In this document: positions 7,941-15,795 of the stretch, one piece after another
Position numbering within the stretch: position 1 is the first letter of the stretch
Layout: every line of letters starts with the position of its first letter
Assembly: GCA_045600125.1 (NCBI GenBank)
Contig: JAZRXH010000155.1
Span: 1 to 64,000 of the forward strand
Source of the DNA: SIG622 sp045600125
GTDB taxonomy: Bacteria; Bacillota; Clostridia; Oscillospirales; CAG-382
Length of the DNA stretch: 64,000 nucleotides
Direction of reading: 5' to 3'
Notes under the pieces: model-generated
What the model was told of the DNA's origin: nothing
Databases searched by the model: none
Seen by the model: the letters and a program-made list of their open reading frames with translations, nothing else
Made by a program: the position numbers and the translations under genes

Positions 7941-7969
7941 ATTTTAGCATACTTTTCATCGGATGTCAA
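7941..7969 (-). promoter_or_regulatory. bioY promoter
   Basis: On the minus strand TTGACA (7964-7969) and TAAAAT (7941-7946) are 17 bases apart, with TGC just before the -10 box. No clear BirA-type or BioR-type palindrome was found around it. Confidence 0.75.
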
Positions 7970-8097
7970 TAGAATATACGAAAATGTAATATCAAGGTCA
8001 TAAAAAAATATAATCAGAGTCACATTTTTGCTTCAAAATAACGGAGTAACAGATAGGGTATGCTTGTGAATGCCGAAAAGGCGGTTTGTGAAGGCGG

Positions 8098-8952
8098 GTG
8101 ACCGACATCAAAGACGGAATCATAAATGAATACGGCAGATATGACGGGGAAAAGAGCAGGGCGCTGGGAAAGCTCCTCGGCGAGCGATGCGGGGACGCCG
8201 TTTGGTGCGAGTCGCTTCCTTCCACCAATACCGTGCTTCTCGACTGCGCAAAGAAGGGTTTTACCGGAAGCGGTGACGTTCTCATAGCCTCCTTTCAAAG
8301 CGCCGGGAGGGGAAGACTCGGAAGGAGCTTCGACTCCGCAGAAGGGAAGGGGCTTTACCTTTCCTATCTTTTTGTACCGAAAACAGACGAAGGGGTAAAA
8401 GCGCTTTCAAGCTGCACCGCCTTTGCCGCCGTGGTTTTACGGAAAGTCCTCGAAGAAAAAGGCGGCGTCTCCTGCGGCATCAAGTGGGTCAACGACCTTG
8501 TGTGCGGGAGCCGGAAGGTCTGCGGTATCCTCACCGAAGGCGTGCAGGACCCGGTGACGGGCAGGATCACGGCGGCGGTCATCGGCGTCGGTATCAACGT
8601 CAACCGAAAAGAGGAGGAATTCCCGGAAGAGCTTTCGGACAAGGCGACCTCGATCCTTGCGGAAAGCGGAAAAGAAACGGAGATCCTTTCCCTTGCTGCC
8701 GATGTTATCAGGGCGCTTGATTCAATGTGCGCTGCATTCCCGGAAAATCGGGAATGGGTCAGAGCGGAATACGGGAATGCCTGCGTAAACGTGGGACAAA
8801 GCGTCCGCATTCTCAAGGACGGCTCCGAAAGAAAGGGAAAAGCCATCGGCATCACCGACGATTTTGCCCTTACCGTCCTTTTTGACGACGGGAGAATTGA
8901 GGATGTTTTTGCGGGGGACGTCAGCGTGAGAGGGTATTACGGGTACGTCTGA
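8098..8952 (+). CDS. birA: Biotin--[acetyl-CoA-carboxylase] ligase, catalytic form without HTH
   Basis: 284 residues. It activates biotin to biotinyl-AMP and attaches it to carboxylase carrier domains. The catalytic core shows SFQSAGRGRLGRSF (the adenylate-binding glycine/arginine loop), KWVNDLVCGSRKVCGIL, and a C-terminal SH3-like domain. The upstream frame is closed by a stop at 8089-8091, so GTG 8098 is the first usable start and no N-terminal winged-helix domain is present: this ligase cannot be a BirA-type repressor. It is divergent from bioY, supporting a biotin scavenging role. The GGCGG motif ahead of the start is close to the GTG, so the exact start is less certain. Confidence 0.93.
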   Translation: MTDIKDGIINEYGRYDGEKSRALGKLLGERCGDAVWCESLPSTNTVLLDCAKKGFTGSGDVLIASFQSAGRGRLGRSFDSAEGKGLYLSYLFVPKTDEGVKALSSCTAFAAVVLRKVLEEKGGVSCGIKWVNDLVCGSRKVCGILTEGVQDPVTGRITAAVIGVGINVNRKEEEFPEELSDKATSILAESGKETEILSLAADVIRALDSMCAAFPENREWVRAEYGNACVNVGQSVRILKDGSERKGKAIGITDDFALTVLFDDGRIEDVFAGDVSVRGYYGYV

Positions 8953-9029
8953 AAAGGTGCGCAAGGTAAGAAAAAGCAGGGCTGAGCCGAAAGGTTCAGC
9001 CGCATAAGATAGGAATTTACCAAGAAATG

Positions 9030-9075
9030 ATCCGCCAAAGAGAATTTTTTCTCTTTGGCGGATTGCTCTTTTATC
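9030..9075 (+). terminator. Intrinsic terminator downstream of birA
   Basis: ATCCGCCAAAGAG (9030-9042) pairs with CTCTTTGGCGGAT (9051-9063) across a T-rich loop, followed by TGCTCTTTTA. Confidence 0.85.
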
Positions 9076-9109
9076 CCGACAAACCGGGATTTGTAAAACG
9101 GAAGGCGGA

Positions 9110-9190
9110 CGTAGGGGACGATGCCCACATCGTCCCGACAAAAAGAAAACGGGGCATGCCCACGGGACGATGTGGGCATCGTCCCCTACG
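9110..9190. repeat. 27-bp inverted repeat, MITE-like element
   Basis: CGTAGGGGACGATGCCCACA plus ATCGTCCC (9110-9136) is repeated as a perfect reverse complement at 9164-9190, with a 27-base centre. Each arm has its own internal dyad (GACGATG...CATCGTC). The structure suggests a small palindromic interspersed repeat rather than a terminator. The rest of 8953-9260 holds only the birA terminator. Confidence 0.75.
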
Positions 9191-9260
9191 GTTTCGCCAA
9201 AAAACAAATCGTTTTTTGAACGGCCAAATTCGGATTTGTCCGTGCTTCAATGAGTTGTGT

Positions 9261-10097
9261 TTATTCATGGCAGAAAAAGGGAACGGATACCTTTTTGTCC
9301 GGAGCAGAATCTGCCCATACCGCAAGAACAAGGCCGGACGGGGCGTTATCTTCCCAAACGGGAATAAAATGGATATGAAAGCATCTCTTCCAACATTGAT
9401 CCTGCTTTACTTTTGCGATCAGTTTCGTGCTGAAAACGTTGACGCCTTCCGGCAAAATGAATTCCGGGAACGTGCAGCGGATTTTTTGAGGATCGTCACA
9501 CAGGACTTCCTGTGAAGAAGGATAAACAGTCATCCTTTTGCCGCTGTTCCCTTTTTTGGTATAGTCCTCATAAGAAATGAAAAAATCGGAAAAAGAGACG
9601 GGAGTATCACCGCAAATGGCGTCGACGGTCACCCCTTGCCCGATTCCGCCGTAATTCTGGATAGAGACAAAGGATTCTTTTCCGCTTTTCAAGGTCGGAT
9701 TGAACATGAACGCTTTTAGCACCGGTTCTCCTTCCCGAACAAATGGGGGTTCGTTGACGGCCGCCCATTCTATATTGTCGGTCAGATAATACTCCATTTT
9801 GGTTGTGCCGCCGGCGGGGACATACGTGTTTGCAATCTCATACCTTGTTTTGAAATGCTTTGCCAGATGCTCTGCCAACTTTATTACCTGCTCGCTGCTG
9901 AGCGTATTAAGCCATGAAGCGGAAAATGTCAGCCATGGACTGTCATCCCAAAAAAACTGCACGGAAAACAAGGCTTTATCCTTGCGAAGCGTTTGGTAAT
10001 AGGCGTATTCTGCGAAAGCATTGTTTATATATTTTTGCGTATAGTCCGTATAGTAATTAAAGCCCTTTTTACGCAGTTTGATGTATACTTCCCGCAA
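9261..10097 (-). CDS. Hypothetical protein, 278 residues
   Basis: The family is not recognised. The start is TTG (10095-10097), eight bases after AAAGGAGG, a strong site that makes the gene convincing. The predicted protein is soluble, with no signal peptide or membrane helix. It is rich in aromatic residues in the first 130 positions (YYTDYTQKY, FFWDDSPWLTF) and has beta-rich stretches later, with VTVDAICGDTPVSFSDF and a Cys-containing VKQDQCWKRCFHIHF near the C-terminus. It follows uronate isomerase by 159 bases on the same strand, so co-transcription with sugar-acid genes is possible but unproven. Confidence 0.75.
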   Translation of the reverse strand: MREVYIKLRKKGFNYYTDYTQKYINNAFAEYAYYQTLRKDKALFSVQFFWDDSPWLTFSASWLNTLSSEQVIKLAEHLAKHFKTRYEIANTYVPAGGTTKMEYYLTDNIEWAAVNEPPFVREGEPVLKAFMFNPTLKSGKESFVSIQNYGGIGQGVTVDAICGDTPVSFSDFFISYEDYTKKGNSGKRMTVYPSSQEVLCDDPQKIRCTFPEFILPEGVNVFSTKLIAKVKQDQCWKRCFHIHFIPVWEDNAPSGLVLAVWADSAPDKKVSVPFFCHE

Positions 10098-10256
10098 TCG
10101 TTTCTCCTCCTTTGCCCGCTGTTTGTTTTACCCGAGCGAGCATTGGCGCATGCCGTATAAAATCACAGCCCGAAAAGGTTTCTCTTTGTATCCTTATCGG
10201 GCCGTGGCGAAAGCGCAGTCCTGCGCTCTTTTTATTCCGTTTTTCTTACCCCGATA

Positions 10257-11663
10257 TCAGAATCCGAAGAATTCCTTGGTGTTATTGAAGCTGATGTCGG
10301 AGACTATTTTGCCCGCCGTTTCGAGGTCACAGGGGTATTCGCCGTTCTCGATGAGAGAGCCGAGGTAGTCGCAGAGGATGCGGCGGAAATACTCGTGACG
10401 GGTGTAGGAGAGGAAGGAACGGGAGTCGGTCAGCATACCGATGAAGTTGGCGAGCACGCCGATGGAGGCGTAGCCCTTCAGCTGTTCTCTCATGCCCTCG
10501 AGGTGATCGTTGAACCACCATGCGGAGCCGTGCTGGATCTTGCTCTTTATGCCCTCGGAGTTTCCCTGGAAGCATCCGCACATGGCGTCTATTGCCGCAT
10601 TGTCCGACGGGTTCAGCGAGTAGAATACCATTTTGGGAAGGTTGCCCTTCGATTCAAAGGCGTTGAGAAGTCCGAGACCGCTGCGGATGCAGTCGAAGGA
10701 GCCGATGGTGTCGTAGCCGCCGTCGGGACCGAAGGACTTGAAGTTCTTGTCGCTGTTGTTTCTGGTCACGCCGAAATGCATCTGCATGACCCAATTTCTC
10801 TCGGTGTATTCCTTGGCGAAGAATTCGAGAAGGCAGGTCTTGTACTTTTCCGCTTCGTCCTTCGTGACAGGCTCGCCTGCAAGCGCCTTCTTCAGAATGG
10901 CGTCTGCTTCCGCCTCGGTGCAGGGGGAGTATACGAGGTAGTCCATGCCCTGGTCGGAGGTAAGACAGCCGTTCTCGGCGAAGAAATCAAGTCTTGCCTT
11001 GTATGCCGCAAGAAGGGAGGCGATGCCGGTGATCTCGGTGCCGGCGCTTGCGCCCAGCTTCTTCATGTAGTCCGCAAAGCCTGCTTTGTCGATGGCGATG
11101 CCCTTGTCGGGACGGAAAGCGGGAAGCACCTTCGTGGTAAAGCTCTTGTCCTCCCGGATGACCTTGTGCCATTCGAGGGTGTCGGCAGGGTCGTCGGTGG
11201 TGCAGATCGCCGCTACGTTGGAAGCCTTGATGATCTGCTTGACGCTCATCTTGCCGCTCTTGAGCTTTTCGTTGCAGGTGTTCCAGATTTTTTCGCAGTT
11301 CTTTTCGGAAAGAGGTTCGTTTATGCCGAAATAGCGCTTGAGCTCCAGATGCGTCCAGTGATACAGCGGGTTGCCGATGAGTCTCGGCATGGAGGCTGCC
11401 CACGCCTTGAACTTGTCGTAGTCCGACGCCTTTCCGGTCACGTACTCCTCGTCGTAGCCGCAGGCACGGATGGCTCTCCACTTGTAGTGGTCGCCGCCGA
11501 GCCACGCCTCGGTGATGTTCTCGAATTCCTTATCCTCGGCGATCTCACGGGGATTGATGTGGCAGTGGTAGTCGATGATCGGCATGTCCTTTGCATAGTT
11601 GTCGTAAAGGTACTGCGCTGTTTTTGTCGAGAGGATGAAATCCTCGCCCATAAATTCTTTCAT
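10257..11663 (-). CDS. uxaC: Uronate isomerase (glucuronate/galacturonate isomerase)
   Basis: 468 residues, the usual length for UxaC of the amidohydrolase superfamily. It converts D-glucuronate to D-fructuronate and D-galacturonate to D-tagaturonate, the first step of uronate catabolism. Visible hallmarks are the N-terminal metal-binding HCH of PIIDYHCHINPREIAED, the RAIRACG region, and the C-terminal SFLSYTRHEYFRRILCDYLG. ATG 11661-11663 has AAGGAGAT eight bases ahead. An SGNH esterase lies 67 bases upstream on the same strand, so the two may act together on pectin- or xylan-derived material. The remaining uronate genes (uxaA/B, uxuA/B, kdgK) are absent from this window. Confidence 0.96.
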   Translation of the reverse strand: MKEFMGEDFILSTKTAQYLYDNYAKDMPIIDYHCHINPREIAEDKEFENITEAWLGGDHYKWRAIRACGYDEEYVTGKASDYDKFKAWAASMPRLIGNPLYHWTHLELKRYFGINEPLSEKNCEKIWNTCNEKLKSGKMSVKQIIKASNVAAICTTDDPADTLEWHKVIREDKSFTTKVLPAFRPDKGIAIDKAGFADYMKKLGASAGTEITGIASLLAAYKARLDFFAENGCLTSDQGMDYLVYSPCTEAEADAILKKALAGEPVTKDEAEKYKTCLLEFFAKEYTERNWVMQMHFGVTRNNSDKNFKSFGPDGGYDTIGSFDCIRSGLGLLNAFESKGNLPKMVFYSLNPSDNAAIDAMCGCFQGNSEGIKSKIQHGSAWWFNDHLEGMREQLKGYASIGVLANFIGMLTDSRSFLSYTRHEYFRRILCDYLGSLIENGEYPCDLETAGKIVSDISFNNTKEFFGF

Positions 11664-11730
11664 TGCGGTATATCTCCTTTTTTATTATTTACAATTTTAC
11701 AGCCTGTTTTGCTTTTCGGCAGGAAATGCG

Positions 11731-12744
11731 TCAGGCTTCGAATACGTCGTAGGGTTTACAGTCAAAGCCCATCATCTCTGCCAGCACCGGAGCGATGACG
11801 CTCGCCATCCGGAAGAAGCCGATATCGTTGGGGTGACAGCCGTCCACCGTACAGTTGTGGGCGTACTCGCCGGCAAAGAAGAGCTTTCCGGGGATGAGCC
11901 TCGTGTTGTGACCCTGCGAGAGGGCGTATTCATAGGTCTTCCGGATGATGCTCTCCCGTCTTTCGGAGTCAGCCACGTGGTGCACGTAGTCGGGGCGGGT
12001 GAGGATGAGCACGGGGATATCCGGGTGCTTTTCCCGGATCATTTTATAGAAGGGAAGGTGCGTTGCTTCGAGGTATTCGGGAGTCGGCGCATTGTGGTCG
12101 TAGTCGAAAACGAACATTCCCATGTCGAGGCTTTTCAAGTAGTCCGCCATCTGCGGCTCGCCCTTGCAGTTGCCGGAGAAGCCGAAGTCCAGATAGTTCA
12201 TGTTGAAGCGCTGAGACAGAAGCGCCTCATAGGTCAGACCCGGTCTGTGCGCCCAGGCGCCCGTGGTGATGGAGGAGCCGTAGAAGACCACCGGCTTTTC
12301 GTTGCGGTAGCGTGCGCCCTTCCCGAAGGAAGCATCGGGGTCGATGCCAAGCTCGAATTTTGTGATCCTTGCGTTATACGGGAAATTCAGCGTGTAGGTG
12401 CAGTTTTCTCCGTTTCCCGCAAGGGAGATATTCGATTCGTAGGTGCCCAGAGAAATAAACTCGGGACTGCGGAAGCCTGCGCAGAAGATCTCGCCGTCTT
12501 CGCAAAGACGGTACATATCGAAGCCTACGATACGGCATTCCTCGACCTCTGCCCTTATGGCAAAGTTTCTCGAATTTGTGGAGAAGCGGATCCTTCCTCC
12601 GGCAGGGTGCCGGGAAAGACCTGCAACGCCGCTGCTGACGCTTTTGGCAATGTCTAAGGGCATCCGCACGAAGTCCCCGTTCATGCCGTAAAAGTCCGAG
12701 TTGTCGGGGGTCAGCTCCAGCCATTTCAGTTCATTTGTTTCCAT
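11731..12744 (-). CDS. SGNH/GDSL hydrolase with GxDLY-type N-terminal domain
   Basis: 337 residues from ATG 12744; the frame extends upstream but METNELKWLEL is the natural start. The N-terminal half is beta-rich and contains VGFDMYRL, matching the GxDLY motif of the domain that precedes a class of SGNH esterases. The catalytic half has the nucleophile block VVFYGSSITTG, a GFSGN block, and a C-terminal TVDGCHPNDIGF carrying the Asp-His pair. There is no signal peptide, so it acts in the cytoplasm. It sits 67 bases ahead of uronate isomerase, suggesting de-esterification of imported uronate-containing oligosaccharides. That substrate is inference. Confidence 0.88.
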   Translation of the reverse strand: METNELKWLELTPDNSDFYGMNGDFVRMPLDIAKSVSSGVAGLSRHPAGGRIRFSTNSRNFAIRAEVEECRIVGFDMYRLCEDGEIFCAGFRSPEFISLGTYESNISLAGNGENCTYTLNFPYNARITKFELGIDPDASFGKGARYRNEKPVVFYGSSITTGAWAHRPGLTYEALLSQRFNMNYLDFGFSGNCKGEPQMADYLKSLDMGMFVFDYDHNAPTPEYLEATHLPFYKMIREKHPDIPVLILTRPDYVHHVADSERRESIIRKTYEYALSQGHNTRLIPGKLFFAGEYAHNCTVDGCHPNDIGFFRMASVIAPVLAEMMGFDCKPYDVFEA

Positions 12745-12800
12745 GTCCTTCAGTGTCCTTTCACGAAAAGAGTTATGTTTGTATACGGTAGACAGACGGT

Positions 12801-13850
12801 TTACCCGAAAACGAGACACCCGCCGCCGGAGAAGGAGGCGTTCTCGTTGAAGTCGAAGCCGCCGAGAAGACCGCTTGTGATCTTCACGCTGCCGTCCTTC
12901 AGGATGAATACCGCTTCAAAATTGTATTTTCCGCTGTTGTACAGCTCCATGGCTTTTTCGGTGCCCATGACGAAGAGCGCCGTGGAAAGAATATCCGACA
13001 GCGTGCCGTCTTTCGAGAGCACGGCGGTGCTTTCGATGTCGCTTTCGGCGGGATAGCCGGTCTTGGCGTCGAGAATGTGGTGGTACCGTATGCCGTCCTT
13101 TTCAAAATAGCGCTCGTAGGAGCCGGAGACCGCAAGGTACTCGTCGTACATCGTCACCGAGCCGACGATCTCGTCGGTACAGAAGGGGTTCTTGATGCCG
13201 ACCCGCCAGCCGTTCCCGTCGCCGTCGGCACTGCCGAGACAAGCAACGCTGCCGCCGAAGCGGACAAGGGCGTTCTCGACGCCGTTTTCCCTAAGGATCG
13301 CCATCACGTTCCCGGCGCTGTATCCCTTGGCGGCGCCGCCGAGGTCGATGTGGAGACGGCTGTCTTCTTTTTTGAGATACCCGTCCGAGAGAGAAACAAG
13401 ACGGCAGTCGGAGTGCTGCATAGCTTCCGCTATTTTTTCCTCAGCCGGTACCTCCGGGTTTTCCGCCTTGATATCCCAAAGCTCGCAGAGGGCGCCGATG
13501 CAGGGATCGAAAGCGCCGTCTGTGGTCTCGGCGACCTCCAGTGCCGTGCCGAGGACTTCGGCAAGAGGTGCGGAAACAGCCCTTCCGTCCGGCGATGCAT
13601 TGAGGCTGTACAGCTCGCTTGTGGCGGAGGTCCTTGAAAAGACACGCTCGTCGTCGTATATTCCGTTTCTGATCGCATCGAAAACGGCTCCCGACGCTCC
13701 TTCGGCACGGATCTCGATAAAGGTGTCCATGGCGAACACCGTGTCGGTACTGTACCTTACGCCAAAGCTTCCACAGGAGGTAAAAAGAGAGCAAAGAAGG
13801 GAAACAGAGAGGAGAAAAGCAATTTTTCTATGATAGATTCTTTTTTTCAT
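12801..13850 (-). CDS. apbE: FAD:protein FMN transferase, lipoprotein (ApbE)
   Basis: 349 residues. The N-terminus has a lipoprotein signal (LLCSLFTSCG), placing it outside the membrane. ApbE enzymes transfer FMN from FAD to a threonine of target proteins. Family features are DTVFAMDTFIEIRAEG, the DLGGAAKGYSAG motif, YHHILDAKTGYP and the metal-binding TLSDILSTALFVMG. The stop of the upstream EetB-like gene lies 36 bases away, so the three genes 14866-12801 form one transcription unit. No FMN-binding target protein is visible nearby; it must be elsewhere. Confidence 0.95.
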   Translation of the reverse strand: MKKRIYHRKIAFLLSVSLLCSLFTSCGSFGVRYSTDTVFAMDTFIEIRAEGASGAVFDAIRNGIYDDERVFSRTSATSELYSLNASPDGRAVSAPLAEVLGTALEVAETTDGAFDPCIGALCELWDIKAENPEVPAEEKIAEAMQHSDCRLVSLSDGYLKKEDSRLHIDLGGAAKGYSAGNVMAILRENGVENALVRFGGSVACLGSADGDGNGWRVGIKNPFCTDEIVGSVTMYDEYLAVSGSYERYFEKDGIRYHHILDAKTGYPAESDIESTAVLSKDGTLSDILSTALFVMGTEKAMELYNSGKYNFEAVFILKDGSVKITSGLLGGFDFNENASFSGGGCLVFG

Positions 13851-13885
13851 ATGGAAAACCTTTCAGAAAGGATTTTTGTTCTGTG

Positions 13886-14428
13886 TCACGCCGCATTGCC
13901 GACGACCGGACGGATCGCCGCATAGACAAGATCCATCAGCATCCCGCACAGGGCTCCCGTGAGTACCGAGAAGAAGGCGAGGGGAGGAAAGACGGAAAAC
14001 GTGCGGACGCTGGAGGTGAGAAGGACGGCGGCTGTGATCTGTCCCGCAGCATGGCAGAACGCCGACAGCGCCGATACGCCTACAAAGGAGTAGAGCTTCC
14101 CGCAGCCTTTTTCACTGATAAAGAGCGAAAGGAGAGAAAGCGCCGCCCCGGATGCCGACAAGAGGCAGGAGGTCACGTTGCCGAAGGTGAGAAAAACGCA
14201 GAGAATACGGATCGCACAGACACAGACGGCGTTTTTTCTGCCGATGAGATAGTAGGCTCCCATGACGGCAAGATTGGCGATGCCGAGTCGAAGACCGGGA
14301 ATCGGCAGAAACGCCGTGATGGGCACAAGCCCCTCCAGTGTGGACAGTCCGATGGCGAGCGCCGCAAAGAGGGCGGTCAGGACGAGCTTTTTCATTCTGC
14401 TGTCGGCTATGAGCATCCTGCTTCCCAT
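13886..14428 (-). CDS. Gx transporter family membrane protein (EetB-like)
   Basis: 180 residues with about five membrane helices. The signature LFAALAIGLSTLEGLVP...PIPGLRLGIANLAVM identifies the family named Gx transporter, or heptaprenyl diphosphate synthase component I (a misleading name; it resembles ECF S components). In the Listeria flavin-based electron transfer locus a member is called EetB. Three in-frame ATGs are possible (14428, 14416, 14395); AAAGGA lies 12 bases before the first. It is placed between an EetA-like gene (46 bases) and apbE (36 bases), which supports the electron-transfer or flavinylation context. Confidence 0.88.
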   Translation of the reverse strand: MGSRMLIADSRMKKLVLTALFAALAIGLSTLEGLVPITAFLPIPGLRLGIANLAVMGAYYLIGRKNAVCVCAIRILCVFLTFGNVTSCLLSASGAALSLLSLFISEKGCGKLYSFVGVSALSAFCHAAGQITAAVLLTSSVRTFSVFPPLAFFSVLTGALCGMLMDLVYAAIRPVVGNAA

Positions 14429-14473
14429 CGGTATGACCGTTCCTTTCCCCGTTACCGGTTCTTTTGCCGTCTT

Positions 14474-14866
14474 TTAACCCGCTACGGCGTCGGGAGCGTT
14501 GTCCTTTTTTTGACTTACGTTGCCTGCCGCCTCGATGGCGACCCGGTTGGGGATGCAGACGGCACTGCCGCCGCTTGCGTCCACGCCGTGCATACCGAGG
14601 CATATTTTATCGGGGCAGTCGGAGTCGGAGATGAAGGCTCTGCCGTTCTCGATGCGGATATGCACGTGCCCGTCGGGGGAGTAATCGGAAAGATTTTGCG
14701 AGAGGGGAAGCCGCATGACCTCTTTCCCGTCCAGCGTCACCCGCACGGTCGTATTCTGTTTTGCAAAAAGCATCGGCAAAACGGCAAACAGCACGGCAAG
14801 AAGAAGGAGAAGCACGCAGATGACCGCATCTCCCACGACCTGCTTTCTGGTGAGTGTGTTTTTCAT
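14474..14866 (-). CDS. NusG domain II-like membrane-anchored protein (EetA-like)
   Basis: 130 residues: one N-terminal membrane helix (about 12-36) followed by an extracytoplasmic domain with VRVTLDGKEVMRLPLSQN, IENGRAFISDSDCPDKICLG and GGSAVCIPNRVAIE. The paired cysteines in SDCPDKIC and SAVCIPN are typical of the NusG-domain-II/DUF family linked to EetA. It is the second gene of the minus-strand unit that continues into the EetB-like gene and apbE. Known FMN-modified proteins of this system (PplA-like) contain other domains; this one is probably an accessory of membrane electron transfer. Confidence 0.85.
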   Translation of the reverse strand: MKNTLTRKQVVGDAVICVLLLLLAVLFAVLPMLFAKQNTTVRVTLDGKEVMRLPLSQNLSDYSPDGHVHIRIENGRAFISDSDCPDKICLGMHGVDASGGSAVCIPNRVAIEAAGNVSQKKDNAPDAVAG

Positions 14867-14893
14867 ATTTCTTCAAAGACGGCGCTTTCCCGC

Positions 14894-15535
14894 TCAATAA
14901 TCCACGCCGCCGGCGTAGAGGTAGAAGTTGGAGACCCGTTCCTCGGAAAGCGTCGTTTCTGCGCCGTGACCGGAGTACAGCGTGTAGTCGCCGGGAAGGT
15001 TCTTCAGCCTTTCAAGGGATTTCTTCATCTCAAAGCCGCTCCCGCCGGGAAAGTCTGTCCTGCCGATGTTGCCCCGGAACAGGGTATCTCCGGTGAACAG
15101 CACGCCCTCGCAGAGGTAGCAGACCGAGCCGGGGGTGTGACCCGGTGTATGAAGCACGGTAATGACCGAATCGCCGACCTCGAGCTTTTCCCCCTCTTCG
15201 ATTTCTTCCACGCAGATATCCGGCGCAAGGGAAAAAGGCTCGGGACACGCTATGGAGGAAAGATTGAGATAGGGCTCATACAGCGCCGACTTGTCGCCGC
15301 TGTGTACGACTACCGAAGCGCCGGTGAGGCGGCAGAGGTCGTTCAGCGCTAAGATGTGATCGAAATGGACGTGGGTGAGGAGGACCTTTACGACTTGCAG
15401 TCCCTGCGCTTCGCAGAGCTTCTTTATTCTTTCCCCGTCATAGCCCGGGTCGATGACAACGCATTTTCCGCATCCGCAGTCGGCAATATAGGCGTTCGCT
15501 TCCCGATAGACGGGAGACAGCGGCAATACTCGCAT
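14894..15535 (-). CDS. MBL-fold metallo-hydrolase (glyoxalase II-like)
   Basis: 213 residues with the full metallo-beta-lactamase-fold metal set: THVHFDH, the later HTPGHTPGS, FTGDTLFRGNIGRTDF and a C-terminal SGHGAETTL. Length and motifs match the hydroxyacylglutathione hydrolase-like (GloB/YcbL) group, which hydrolyse thioesters. ATG 15533-15535 has GGAGGA ahead. It is 27 bases upstream of the EetA-like gene, so it probably heads the operon, although such hydrolases are common and the functional link is unclear. Confidence 0.92.
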   Translation of the reverse strand: MRVLPLSPVYREANAYIADCGCGKCVVIDPGYDGERIKKLCEAQGLQVVKVLLTHVHFDHILALNDLCRLTGASVVVHSGDKSALYEPYLNLSSIACPEPFSLAPDICVEEIEEGEKLEVGDSVITVLHTPGHTPGSVCYLCEGVLFTGDTLFRGNIGRTDFPGGSGFEMKKSLERLKNLPGDYTLYSGHGAETTLSEERVSNFYLYAGGVDY

Positions 15536-15587
15536 AAGATCTTCCTCCGTATGTTCTGCACTTTTGTTTGTATACTTTCACAACTAC

Positions 15588-15616
15588 ATTATAACACGGG
15601 CTGTGCGACTTTTCAA
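15588..15616 (-). promoter_or_regulatory. Promoter of the MBL-EetA-EetB-apbE unit
   Basis: Minus-strand TTGAAA (15611-15616) and a perfect TATAAT (15588-15593) with a 17-base spacer, 52 bases upstream of the MBL-fold start. Confidence 0.75.
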
Positions 15617-15701
15617 CTATAATTTCACGAAGAAATAACGCTTTTCGATAAAGATATCCTTCCTAATATATAATAGGTTCTGTGGAAGGGGCGCTCCGGA
15701 T

Positions 15702-15737
15702 AAAAAAAGACGGCTCACCGGACGAGCCGATGAGCCG
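15702..15737 (-). terminator. valS terminator
   Basis: CGGCTCA (15731-15737 on the minus strand) pairs with TGAGCCG (15711-15717) and is followed by a run of seven T residues on the minus strand, about 58 bases after the valS stop. Confidence 0.85.
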
Positions 15738-15795
15738 CAAAAACACGCTGTTATTATTTTGGATCGTTTAAGGGAACAGAAGAACCCGGGAGGGA

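Noticed and set aside
7924..8097. BirA operator between bioY and birA
   Set aside because: No palindrome of the expected type was found and the ligase lacks a DNA-binding domain.
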